Of a stretch of 64,000 nt of DNA, positions 41,801 through 54,100 are shown one piece after another. The notes below the pieces were generated by a model. The model saw only the letters and a list, made by a program, of their open reading frames with translations, did no database searches and was not told the DNA's origin. The number at the start of each line of letters is the position of its first letter. The stretch's first letter is position 1. Source of the DNA: Dendrophyllia cribrosa (taxonomy: Eukaryota; Cnidaria; Anthozoa; Scleractinia; Dendrophylliidae); contig JAJLRJ010000010.1 in NCBI GenBank assembly GCA_024195265.1, positions 31,413,364 through 31,477,363 on the forward strand, in the 5' to 3' direction. Both the position numbers and the translations under genes were made by a program.

Positions 41801-44800
41801 TTCATTGCTACGCAGGGCAAAAAACTTTTTTTCTTGCCACAAGTGCCACTCAAATTTTGGTTGTCCGAAAGTGAAATTCGCTCGTCCAAAAAATGAATAA
41901 ATTAAAAAAATGTATCGTGAAAACAAATTTACAATGTACCGTAAAAACTGGCGTATAAGCCACATTTGCCCACAATTTTTGCTCAAAATTGGGAGTGCGG
42001 CTTATCTGCGGGAACATCTGCAATAGATTATACTGTACTTTCCAGTGATATACATGTAAGTTGACCAGACTTTTTGAGCCTTGAAATTGAACATTCTATT
42101 TATTTGAGATATACAACGTGGAGCAAACATTCTTTAACTTTAGATGGTGTAGGAAAGTGAGTCTTGTTTCTCTAACAGAGCTGCCAGAGTGCCTCCGAGA
42201 CCAAAAATCAAATTGAAGAATAAGGATCCGCATGAAACACGTATTCTCGTAATATTAGCCTCAAATTGTCAAAATACTGTACCTGTGCTGAAACAGTGCT
42301 CCCTATCTTTGTCGGACATTTTGAAGCTTTTAGCAATGAAGGAACACCAAAGACGAACGAATTGAAGGCCAAAGAATTTATTTTATTTAAGTCCAGATGC
42401 TTGGGAAACTTAGAACTCAGTGAAAAACGAGACAAATTTTTTCCTGGTAAATTGCACTCGTCCCGTCGGACAAGTGCTTTTGAAAATCCACACGTCCGAG
42501 ATCAAGAAGTACTCGTCTCAGACGAGCGGACGAGTGGACGTTTTTTGCCTTGCTACGCTTTGTGATTGGATAAAAAATCTCGCGCCACTTTCTCGACCAA
42601 TCAGAAGTAAAAGTCGAATGACAAAAGCAGTTCACTTTGCTTTACTAAACATGTACCATTAAAAGGTGCAACTTACTCTAATGTTTTTCTGTAGGCCTCT
42701 TCCTCTTCCTTTAAAAACAAAAAAACATCATGAGATATAGCGTTTGGCTACAGTCCCTTATCGATTGTGCTAGCCTAATTTTGGCATAATTTGGAAAAAC
42801 GAGCATAATTTTTGCAAGTAGCACTGCCGGCATAAACGGCATATTTATAGTTTTTTTGAAGGGAAAATTACCAGAGTCATGACTTGCTTGATCTCTAAGA
42901 TTGATTATTTTCAAGTTCTGTCCATGGTTCAGTCTATTTTCATTCGTCTGGGGGAGGGTGAAGAAGGTTACCGCAATACTGCGTTATTCGTCGTCTAGAG
43001 GACTGGGCACACCGGAAGTAAAGATTGCATCGGTCCCAGTTCCCGCTTTCACAGGCAAAAAATGGCGTCGAGCAACTTACAGGGATACGAAAATAAGAAC
43101 AGCTGTCCGATAGGTCACAACCCGCTCAAATTGATAGAGATCGGAACCTGAAGCAAACCAAAGGCAAATACAAGACCGAAGCGGGGTGGGGGGGCATCTG
43201 ACGTGAAACTTTACTTTAAGAAAAAGTAGCATAATTTTCAAAAACGAGCATAATTTTGAGCATACTTTGGAAAAAAAATCGGGCACTGCTACTTTTACTA
43301 GAACAATCGATAAGGGCCTATTTGGCTACATGTACTTCAAAGCCTTAAGAATTAAGGCAGGAACTATAATGCTATATTTGGGAGGGGGGGGGGGGGGGGG
43401 GAGGGAGGAAAAAAGTTGTCCACTCCAATTCTCTATTTTCGAATTACCCATAATACACTTTGTTTGCCCCCCAAATTTTGCATAAACTATTGTTTTTAAA
43501 TGCTCTTGGGAATATGCAGTCCTCCCAAGAGCATTTAAAAACAATAGTTTATGCAAAATTTGGGGGGCAAACAAGGTGTATTATGGGTAATTCGAAAATA
43601 GAGAATTGGAGTGGACAACGTTTTGGAAATTATTCAAGGGTTGTATTTTATTTATATTTTGCCAGTATAAATTATTAAAATATGTTTATGTCAAGGGTTA
43701 AAGGGCTTAAACTTCTTACCTTTGACAGTATCTGTGGCAGCTCTGACAAATTGTCTAAAGTAGCCTTTGACAAAACTTCTGTATGAATTACTTGGAGTTC
43801 AATTTCTGCTCTTTGATACCTGACACAAAAAACAACAACAGAGTCATTGGGATCTGCAGTAAAAATATGGAGAGAGTGCCAATAACTTGAGCCTATCCCT
43901 CCAACATGTACACTGTAAGAGTGTCCAAAGTCTACGAAACATCTTAAATTTCATTATTTTTTTTTTTAAAACACCTAAAAACAAACAAAACCAAGGGAAA
44001 GTACTGCTGATTTGAATGGTCACACTTCAGGATTTCATCCACAGACTCAAAAATTAGAACCACCTACGTACAGCATAATAAACAGTACCACAGGAAAGTA
44101 CTGCTCAGTAGCTTTTATTTCAATGGTCACACTTCAGGATTTCATCCACAGACTCAAAAATTAGAACCACCTACGTACAGCATAATAAACAGTACCACCT
44201 GAAAGTGCTGCTCAATAGCTTTCATTTGAATGGTCACACTTCAGGATTTCATCCAGACTCAAAAATTAGAACCACCTTGTACAGCATAATAAACAGCACC
44301 ACACGAAAGAACTGCTCAATAGCCTTCATTTGAATGGTCACACTTTAGGATTTCATCCACAGACTCAAAAGTTAGAACCACCTTGTACAGCATAATAAAC
44401 AGTACCACAGGAAAGAACTGCTCAATAGCCTTCATTTGAATGGTCACACTTTAGGATTTCATCCACAGACTCAAAAGTTAGAACCACCTTGTACAGCATA
44501 ATAAACAGTACCACATGAAAGTACTGCGCAATAGCTTTCATTTGAATGGTCACACTTTAGGATTTCATCCAAAGACTCAAAAGTTAGAACCACCTTGTAC
44601 AGCATAATAAACAGTACCACATGAATTTTAGTACTGCTCAGTAGCTTTCATTTTAATGGTCACACTTTAGGATTTCATCCACAGACTCAAAAGTTAGAAC
44701 CACCTTGTACAGCATAACAAACAGTACCACAGGAAAGTACTGCTCAGTAGCTTTCATTTGAATGGTCACACTTCAGGATTTCATCCACAGACTCAAAAAT

Positions 44801-47800
44801 TAGAACCACCTTGTACAGCATAATACACAGTACCACAGGAAAGTACTGCTCAGTAGCTTTCATTTGAATGGTCACACTTTAGGATTTCATCCACAGACTC
44901 AAAAGTTAGAACCACCTTGTACAGCATAATAAACACATTTTTAATAAAGGAAAGTCTTACTCGATATCTTATTGCTTTCACTTGAATGGTTGCACTTTAG
45001 GATGTCATCCATAGTGTCAAAACCTACATGTACAACTGCCTTGTACAGCATGGTCACACTTAGAGCTAGAACCACATAAGTTTTAACATACCCAAAGATA
45101 ATTTGACTGAGTGAAAGAGGCAAACCTGACCTTGCTAAACATTGGATGTACATATACTAACCAAGCTTTGCTAAAATTTCACACTTCCAGAATATAACTT
45201 ACTGTGGAGGTCCCCCTTCTGACCTTGTGTTCACTGACTGAAAACAATACACCTTCAGGTGGCCACTCTAAAAAAAACATGGATGTCATTAATAAATTGA
45301 ATTACAGATTAATAGATATACTCATTCTACACCTAGTGTGTGAACTAAGGCACAGTGGACCAACTTTCAACCTGAAGGTCGGTGGTTAATTAAAGGCCTG
45401 TATTCTTCCATTGTGTTGTTTTCTTAGACAAGAAACTTGACTCCACATTGTCTCTTGCCACCCAGGTGTATATATGCATCCTGCTAGGTTCAGCACTGTG
45501 GAAGTTTCAGTGCTTTCTCAGATTTTACTTTGCAGGGGAATGTAAGGTGGTTGCATATCAACCCTTTTGGTAAAATCAAAACAAGAAAGTAATACCAAAT
45601 TTATTTAATTCGCAAAATACAGAGAAATAGACAGCACCAAATGAAAACTACTCAATAGCTTTCATTTGAATGCTTACTCTTTAGGATTTCATCCACAGAC
45701 TCAAAAGTAAGAACCACCTTGTACAGCATAATAAACAGCATCACAGGAAAGTACTGCTCAGTAGCTTTCATTTGAATGCACTTTAGGATTTCATCCACAG
45801 CAGGGTGGGATGAAAATGAAAAAATCAGCTTGCCCTTCGGGCAAGCTGCTACTTTAGTTTACTAGCCCGGAGCTCTGAAGAGCTAGCCCAAAAGTAAATT
45901 AATTATTAAAAACAAACAAATTTAAACAAGGGATGAATATTACACCAAGAGGCAAAAAATCTCCAACTGTGTTCGTTCCCGACGGCGAATGTTGCGGAAT
46001 AAATTATAAATTACGAGAAAAACTTATTTTTGCGCTGGTTATGAAAGTTATGATCGATTGATCAATGAAAACTAGTACTCTTATTCGAAGTCTTTCGCCT
46101 TTGGATGACGTAAAATATCTTGCAAGCCCTTTCGGAAGTTTGATACAACAAAAATAACACATTTTATATTATGTGACTTGCTTGCGAGTATTACGCACGG
46201 CGTTCTACGCGTACACGGCAAACGGCAGCTTGCAGTTTATTATCCTTACTTTTCCTCGAATCGTAAAATAAATCCAATACAAAAATCGAAGTTAATTCAC
46301 ATGTTCATGAGTTTGAGAAACGTGAAACTACTCACTTTCTCATGGAAATAGCAAATGGCAGACGGCAAAAATATTTGCCATTCGTGGGAAAAACAATCTA
46401 TCCAGTATCAACGACTGTGTCGGCAAACGTTCAAGCGGTCTAGCTTGTTTAAATAAAACGGTCTTAATCAACAAGACAGATCCTAACTGGTTTACTTTGA
46501 ACTTAATACAATGAAAACAACAGCGATTTTAAAGACCTAAAAGCAGAGGAGTGAGAACACAATTACGGCCGCTATTGTACATATTATTTACGAAAACGCA
46601 TCATTCAATTCCATTTCTTTTGTTCGCCGTTGATATTTTCTTACATTTTTAAAATGTTCCTCACATTCACTTTCACTAGAGAACTGTTTATTACACACTT
46701 CTTATTTTAATTCTTAACTTAATGATAAGAAAATGCAACAAATATTGCTTGCCCGTCGGGCAAACTCCGACAAAAAGACACTAGCCCGATGGGTCGCTTC
46801 ACTAGCCCCGGGCTATCGGACAGCGCTTTTGTCGCGCCCTGCACAGACTCAAAAGTTAGAACTACCTTGCACAGCATAATAAACAGTACCACAGGAAAGT
46901 ACTGCTCAGTAGCTTTCATTTGAATGGTCACACTTTAGGATTTCATGCAGGCTCAAAAGTTAGAACCACCTTGTACATCACAATAGACAGTACCGTAGGA
47001 AAGTACTGTTCAGTAGCTTTCATTTGAATGGTTACACTTTAGGATTTCATCCAGACTCAAAAGTTGGAACCACCTTGTACAGCACAATAAACAGTACCAC
47101 AGCAAAGTACTGCTCAGTAGCTTTCATTTGAATAGTCACACTTTAGGATTTCATCCACTCAGACTCAAAAGTTAGAACCACCTTGTACAGCATAATAAAC
47201 ATGTACAGCACCACAGGAAAGTACTGCTCAATAGCTTCCTACCAGGAACAGTACATGAACATGGGCCAAGGTAGATTCTGGAAGGAAAGGTAAGACACTC
47301 AACTCACCAAATTAGGATCAGTATTGAAACAAGAGAAGATTAGGCCAACAAATCTTGCATCCATAACTTGATACATTGCCTGGGTCCGCAGGTCTAAGGA
47401 GGATAAAGAAAAATGGTTAGTATGAAAGAAATATCCATATTTCTCTTAAGTAAAGCTAGACCATATCCTGATTCTCAGATGGTACAAGGTCGTTCACACT
47501 CAACTCCCTCCTCTTCCTGTCTAATGATTCTGACTCTGATTGGTGGAAATAATTTATTCAACAGTCACATGATGTGAAGAACACAATTAAGGAGATCAGA
47601 TGGCAAGAGGAGTGAGTGTGTGCAAGTTCCTAACCAATAATGTGATGATGACGATGATGATAATGATGATTTTGATGAGGAACGAGATGGGAATTATGGT
47701 GGTGAGGATGATGATAATGATGATGATGACGGTTATGTTCCTAACTTACCGACATGTGAAGGCCACACGGTTATGTGCGGATGAGAATGGTACCAGCCAA

Positions 47801-49350
47801 TAACCCTCATTGGTTGCTGTTTCGACGTCAACATACCTAGCCTCTAGTAATGGAAGGAGAAACAAGTCAAAGTCATGTCAGTCTCTGAGGCTACTATTAA
47901 AGTGCTATAAATAACAGTCAGCCATTAGACATTGTCCAACCAAATTCTTAACATGTCTGACTAATTTTAAATTGTACACACTGTACTCAGACACACAGAA
48001 ATGACTCCTCTTTTAGTATATCATAATTATATATTGATAGCTTATGTCTTGGGTTAAAAGTACACAATAGCAGATGTCCAACCAATTTTGTGAAATGTCC
48101 TATCAGTGCTTAGCGAACCTCTTTTATCATGTCATGTACATGTATGCTGATAGATTGTGTCTTGGGTAAAATGTCCAATATGATGGTTGTCTGACAAATT
48201 TTGTAAAATTTCCTATAAAAAAGGGTGTAAAAGGGCATGTGTCATGTTTAACAACAACAAAATATTATGTATTTCCAGCAGTTTTTACCTCTGCCTGTGT
48301 TGAGGCATCTGACAGCTGTTCTGGTGAAATCTCAACTCGATCTTTCCTCTTGTCCAGTCTTTGAAGCATGATAACTGAATAAATATGAGCTACTTTCTCA
48401 TCTTCAATCTACATGATGAAAAAATATGGCTGCATTCAGTGGTAAACTTGATTGAACTTTAAAATACTAGAAATACATGTCTGGTAGAACTTTGTGAAGC
48501 TTGGGGGAGGGTGCACTGCAAAATTTTAGCGACGGGGGACAGAGAGATGGAATTTCTGGTTTGAATGGAGAGGTTGGGTTGTATGGCCACAATGACCCTG
48601 AAATTTGAAGTTGAGATATTCTCGTTCTGAGTCACTCCTCATACTGGATGGCGTCAATTAGAGCTTTGTTGCAGCTTTGTTGCAGCTTTGTTGCTAGGCA
48701 ACTGGAGGACACCAACCCGAGATTTGACTGCCCTAAAGCGATCCATGCTCAACAAATTTATAAACCATGTTATAATGCAAGGAATTAAGTGATGTAAGGT
48801 CGCTTTCCTGGTGTGGCGGGTGAGGATATTCTTGACAAAGATTGTTGTTGTTTAATTATTTTTGTCAATCTCAAAGTCATTTTCAGAGTCGAGAAGTGTG
48901 ATCTTCAGGGCTCACCCTCTTCATACAATCATAATAGATAAACTACTGACACTTTCAAATGAGGCTTCAAACCAGTTATGACTAGAATTTCCTCTAGCTA
49001 CTTATTTACATGTCATTGGCATCAAAATTTTATCCTTTTGTTTTCATGTGTTTCAAGCCGTTCAGACAGACACAAACACAACACAGCAGTATGCAAACGA
49101 AAACAACTTCTATCTAGTCTGATGTCACAGATTTAAGCTTAGATAAGCTACATTTGTAGCGAACCACTGTCGACGACTATACATCATTACGTCGAATCAA
49201 ATAAAAACTTCAAAAGGAAACTGTAATCTATCAAGAGATAAATACCTCTCCTATCAATAATCCCATCACTTCCTCTCTTTCAGTGGACAGTGCATGTGTT
49301 AAACACACCATATAAGCATCCGCTTCTATTTTCACCGTTTCGACCGCCAT
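38816..49350 (-). CDS. BRCC3: Lys-63-specific deubiquitinase BRCC36, nine exons
   Basis: Exons: 49246-49350, 48289-48408, 47750-47843, 47308-47393, 45203-45267, 43720-43819, 42677-42708, 40177-40214, 38816-38988. All junctions use GT/AG and the phases join to 270 residues (human about 291-316). It starts MAVETVKIEADAY. The MPN+/JAMM zinc-protease motif is complete: early Glu in EEVMGLLIGE, then HSHPHITVWPSHV, the final Asp being formed across the exon 3-4 junction. The tail VFTKALCQLMEVM...GPLLQTLENRL and a coiled coil match BRCC36. The protein cleaves K63-linked ubiquitin in BRCA1-A (nucleus) and BRISC (cytoplasm) complexes. Introns are swollen with tandem repeats and MITEs. The small 38-base exon 8 was found by phase and similarity to SVTKIHNGS-type sequence. 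Confidence 0.93.
39109..39508. mobile_element. MITE in BRCC3 intron 8, with a small ORF
   Basis: 27-bp perfect inverted ends: ATGGTTTCACGGTTCGGCGC at the left (39109-39135), its complement at 39482-39508. A minus-strand 86-codon ORF (39138-39398) fills much of it, but no known protein is recognised. Confidence 0.65.
40275..41301. mobile_element. CAGTCAACTCTCTC-ended element with 17-bp minisatellite
   Basis: Ends CAGTCAACTCTCTC (40275) and GAGAGAGTTGGCTG (about 41287-41300) are inverted. Between about 40630 and 41275 a 17-bp unit (ATAGAGGTGTCCGTCTT and variants) is repeated some 35-40 times. It lies in BRCC3 intron 7. The ends resemble the TACAGT-type MITEs at 49660 and 60947. Confidence 0.7.
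43415..43619. repeat. Foldback repeat with about 97-bp arms
   Basis: GTTGTCCACTCCAATTCTCT at 43415 pairs with its complement ending at 43619; the arms are nearly identical, with a loop of about 12 bases. A G-run (43383-43401) sits just outside. In BRCC3 intron 6. Confidence 0.8.
43995..47240. repeat. About 110-bp tandem repeat array across two BRCC3 introns
   Basis: Unit with core GGATTTCATCCACAGACTC, TACAGCATAATAAACAGTACC and GTACTGCTCAGTAGC. About nine to ten copies in intron 5 (43995-45060), then exon 5, then about five copies in intron 4 (45640-45800 and 46842-47240), with a 1-kb transposon inserted in the second block. A single diverged copy occurs at about 62210-62305. Confidence 0.85.
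45801..46841. mobile_element. CAGGG...CCCTG non-autonomous transposon, 5-bp duplication
   Basis: 1,041 bases beginning CAGGGTGGG and ending GCGCCCTG, flanked by CACAG (45796-45800 and 46842-46846), which is unit sequence of the tandem array it interrupts. GCTTGCCC...GGGCAAGC small palindromes lie near both ends. No transposase ORF. Confidence 0.7.
47640..47745. repeat. GAT-type microsatellite
   Basis: Imperfect (GAT)n/(GATGAC)n run in BRCC3 intron 3, next to the exon 3 donor. Confidence 0.7.
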
Positions 49351-49659
49351 CTTGGATTTCTCGCCTTCCTGATGCCATGGGGAATTCCGCTGAATGCTAA
49401 AAAGAGCACAGCAGGCTCGCCGAAAGCCAAAAAACATACAACGCGAACGGTGGGGGTGTGGTGGGGAAAGCTCTCGTTAATTAGATTTTGATATTTTTTG
49501 GGTACGTCAGTCACTGTAACGAAATATTTAATTGTTAGATTGGCAATGATAGGAAGAATTATATTTTAATCACTCTTAAACAAAACGCAAACAGCGGTTA
49601 TAAACATTTGTCTAAAATGCATTTCTTTCAGTTACTTGACGTTTCGTATGTACCACATA

Positions 49660-50081
49660 CAGTGGAACCCCGTTAATACGGTCACCAACGGGCCATGAAA
49701 ATTTGGCCGTATTAACGGGGTAGGGTCAAATTTCATGACTGATCTATGTCTCTTTTTCATGACAGGAAAGTAAATTCCTGTTTGATTACGTTAACGACAG
49801 AGGTCAATGACATGACAAGTTACATGCATTGTGAATAAATACAGTATTGTTTCTCAAGTACTGTACAGTATTTGTTTTGTTTGGTCAATAATTAATGCGT
49901 ATTTGGTTCGAGTGACCGTATAAACGGGGTAAAAGGTTGGGATTTCAGAATGTGGCCGTTGCCCGTATTAACGGGGTGGCCGCATTAACGGGGTTTTATT
50001 ATAAGAAAATGTATGGGCGTTTCGCTGGGACAAAAAAAAGTGACCGTAATAACGAGGTGACCGTTAGGCGGGGTTCCACTG
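49660..50081. mobile_element. TA-flanked MITE, CAGTGGAACCCCG ends
   Basis: Ends CAGTGGAACCCCG and CGGGGTTCCACTG with TA at 49658-49659 and 50082-50083, and repeated inner phrases (TTAACGGGGT). TA duplication indicates a Tc1/mariner-type non-autonomous element. Confidence 0.7.
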
Positions 50082-50467
50082 TACATTATCAGAAGTGATC
50101 GTTATTAAAAGCGAACTAAATTTAAATGTATAATTTATTTATTTATTTATTTATTTATTACAGATTCACTCCACTACATTACAAGCAAATAATAAAATAA
50201 AATAAGCTAACACTACTATAAGAAAAGTTGTAGAGAAGGAGACAACCAAAAGCGCCAAAGCGCCATACTGGGGATGCCCACACTAAAGAAGAACTGGAAA
50301 CTAGTAGAATAAAATTACAGCTGTGTCACCGAGTAATGATTGACAACAACTGTTACTCATACACTATATATGTCATATATTATTTTTATCTTATGTTTAC
50401 AAGTGCGCTGTCTACATGTCATGTATTAGCCAATCATTTATAACCATGTAATTTTCAAATTTGAGGA

Positions 50468-50701
50468 GCCGTTACAATATTTTCTTTCAGTATAGCCCTG
50501 GCCCTGAGGAAGATTAGTTCTATTAGTCGAAATATTGGCCATTTAATAAATCTGCCCTTTGCCGTAGTGCCAGCCTTGCATTCAGTTTTGTATTTTCACA
50601 TTCAAGTGACGCCTGGCACGAGATCTTTCACAAGGAAGATCCGGCAACTACCAGCAAGTTTAATTTCTGCGACGTGTGGACCTCTGCATTCAAAGGTTTT
50701 C
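50468..50701 (+). mobile_element. Penelope-like fragment, copy 1
   Basis: Inverted partner of 52492-52725. It contains CTGAGGA, a short stem, and CGAAA (50504-50532), the arrangement of the hammerhead core found in Penelope-like element ends. No RT is present. Confidence 0.5.
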
Positions 50702-51152
50702 TATTGTTAGTTGTTGCGGGCAGGAGCGCCATGTCCCTGCCCCTGTCGATTTTAATATTTTGACTACCAAGCTACTACCAAGCTACAATAAGAGTGATTA
50801 AAAATTATTTTTCTTGGGCCATTTTAGTTTTAACAAAAACGAACATTCAGTTTTGTATTTTAACTAACAATAATTATATGATTGAGCGGAGTACATCGTT
50901 GAGTAAAAAACAGAACTGTTTAAAATAAATTGGTCAAAACAAGAAGTGTTTGCAATTGTTTTCAATATAAACCACTACAATGCTGCTTCCGCTGTTCCGT
51001 ATCCCATTCTCCACTTTCAAGTGTCCAATTTTCCAAATGAATGGGTGACGTAAATGTGACGCAAATGGTCTTCCGGTAACTCACTATTTATATATTAAAC
51101 ACTTTTCTGTATTCGGTAGATTCGTCAACCGCGGTTTTCATAATAACTTAAA

Positions 51153-54100
51153 ATGTCTAAAATGAGGCTAGTTAACTACGCTCTACAAACTGCAAGTGTG
51201 GCGGTGTTGTATGTGGTCGGTTTTACGGGAGGAACGATGGTTCTCGGTCTAGTCACGCTATACCAATTGTTCCGTTACACTCCTCTATGGCCGCTTGTTA
51301 TTCTCTATTTGTCGTGGACCTATCTTGTGGAGTGGAAGACTCCTGAACGAGGAGGACGGGATCTTTTGAGGAACTTCACGAGGCGACTTTCAATTTTTAA
51401 GTATATAGCAGATTATTACCCGATAACCCTCGTGAAAACCAGTGAACTTGATCCGCAAAATAATTACATTTTCGGATATCATCCGCACGGCCTCTTCACG
51501 GAAGGAGTATCGATGGGGCTTGGTACAGATGCTTGTGGGTTCAGTGAAAAATTCCCCGGAATTATCCCGCATCTTGCAGTACACGCTGGTAAGGATGTTC
51601 AAAATGTTAAAATAGTTTTGTCTTTAGTTGGTGCATCGGATTAAAATTGGTCCGTATTTCGACAAAAAATTGTGTAGTACACACTGAGGGACATGTAGCA
51701 GGGAGTGTAGCGGGGACATGTAGCAGGGAAAAAATCATAGCGCTTGCACACCACATGAAAATGTCGCGGGGACATGTCTCAAGGACATGTTGCAGCGACA
51801 CGTCTCCTTGTGTGAACTAATACTATCATAATTGTACAACACCAATCTTGGGGACATTTTGTCCCCGCGACGTGTCCCATAAAGTTCAACAAGTTGAACT
51901 CCGTGATACATGTCGCGGGGACAAAATGTCCCCAAGATTGGGGTTGCACAATTATGATAGTATTAGTTCACACGAGGGAACGTGTCGCTGCAACATGTCC
52001 CTGAGACATGTCCCCGCGACATATTTATGTGGTGTGCAAGCGCTATGATTTTTTTTCCTGCTACGTGTCCCGCTACACTCCCCGCTACATGTCCTTCAGT
52101 GTGTACTACACAAATTTTTGTCGCTGTCCCTGCTACATAACCCCTCGTGTCTGACCACCTTTAAACTGATACAGTAGTAAACTATGTCATCTATAAGAAT
52201 TTTCAGTTTAAATATTGTTGTCTTATTGTAGATTTGCATACAATGCCATAGTTTTCTCTCAATCGTGTAAATAAAGTATTGGAACAGTGGAAATGGCATC
52301 CTGGTTCTGGCAATAAAAGAGCCGAAATATAATAAAGAGATGATAATTATTATCTCTTGATATAATCTTGTCCGTGTACATTTACTTTCTGATCTTCTCA
52401 CCAATTGGTGACCCAATCACCACCGAGGTCTTCTCGGTTTTCAGTATAGCGGTTGCTGCAGGTCACTATGGGTATAACACAAGGTTAATCGAAAAACCTT
52501 TGAATGCAGAGGTCCACATGACGCAGAAATTAAACTTGCTGGTAGTTGCCGGACCTTCCTTGTGAAAGATCTCGTGCCAGGCGCCACTTGAATGTAAAAC
52601 TACAAAACTGAATGCAAGGCTGGCACTACGGCAAAGGGCAGATTTATTAAATGGCCAATATTTCGACTAATAGAACTAGTCTTCCTTAGGGCCAGGGCTA
52701 TAATGAAAGAAAACATTGTAACGGCCACAGATTAATCGCTGGGTTTTTACACTGTCTTTGTTTATACTCAGGTCTTGTGAAAGCGTGGTTATACCGCGAC
52801 ATTATAATGAGCCTTGGCGTGGTTGAAGCGACACGTGACGGCATTAAATATGTTCTAACACAGAAGGGGGCGGGGCACTCTATTGTCCTCGTTGTGGGAG
52901 GAGCTGCGGAGATGATTGATTGCCGTCCTGACAGCTATGTACTGGTATTACAACGCCGCAAGGGATTCATTAAGCTGGCTTTGGAAACTGGGTTAGTGTG
53001 AGGCTTGACTCCGTTCACACGTGTAGGTTACTGTTTTAGTGTCATATTTATCCCGTTTACACGTCAATGCTGGCTGATGATCGATAATAGCGATGGTGAC
53101 GTCATGGACCGGATTCTCCTTCTTATCGTTTAGTTAGCCTGCGCTTTTGTCCACAGGAAAGCGAAACTGAATCTCAGGTTTCATTTGCTCAATTCTGACT
53201 AGCAAACAACTTCGAATCCAGTTAATACTGCCAAACACTAGGCATTGTTTCATGCAACTTTACTCCCAACGACTGAAACTGTGCATTGCGGCATTGCAAG
53301 GCAACTTGCCTGAAGGATGCCACACGAGGCAATGATTCTTAACTTGGAACTTGTCTTACACTCGACGGTGACCGCAGTAGAGGAACGATTAATTAATTGA
53401 TAACACAAATCGTTGCGACGCAAGTTGCAGGAGCACGTTTCAAAATATCCTTGCAGCATTTCCGCAATCATTATATAAAGTAAAACCGAGTTTTACTTCC
53501 CGCAAGTAAAATGTCTGTAGCAACGGCGGTTAGGAAGTTAGGCAATTTTTCATGCAGCTTGTTATGTATCGCAACAAAATTGCGAGACGCGAAGCGTTGT
53601 CTAGTGTAAAACTGGCCTAACATCCTGAACCTCAGCTTACTAAGCATTTTTTTCTTTGCCGTCTTGTTGTAGATGCGATCTGGTACCAGTGTTTGCCTTT
53701 GGACAGAACAACCTGTTTCCTTTAACAGGTGGGGGATATAACTCACGTTTCTCGCGGTTTCGACGCTGGCTTTATTCAAAAACACACCTTGGCTGGTTTT
53801 ACTGTTGGGGATTTTCCTGGTATCTTCCTAAACGATCTCCAATCTTCGTTGTTGGTAAGAAAATTTTTTTATTTCATTTCTGCTGCCGGGCGACCATATC
53901 TAAGAGTTGCGAAAACTAAATATCTCGCATGAAATGTCAGTGTAACAACCAACGTCTGCTTTGAGCTATATTTATCTATCCCTCATTCTGTCAAATCTCA
54001 GTTTCGAAATAAGATTAAACAAAGAATACTTTTTGATACCTAAGAGCTTGAGAATTACTATATTGTAGTCTCCCATCTGATCAATTGCTTCAGCAAATTA

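Larger units (their letters stand above)
49351..51152. other. Shared upstream region of BRCC3 and the DGAT2-like gene
   Basis: The two genes diverge from here. It holds the TA-flanked MITE at 49660-50081, a TTTATTTA run near 50130-50160 and a Penelope-like fragment at 50468-50701. A TATA-like ATTTATATATT lies near 51086, about 65 bases before the DGAT2-like start. Confidence 0.5.

Noticed and set aside
47600..47803. Met-rich ORF in BRCC3 intron 3
   Set aside because: Translation of the GAT microsatellite running into antisense of exon 3.
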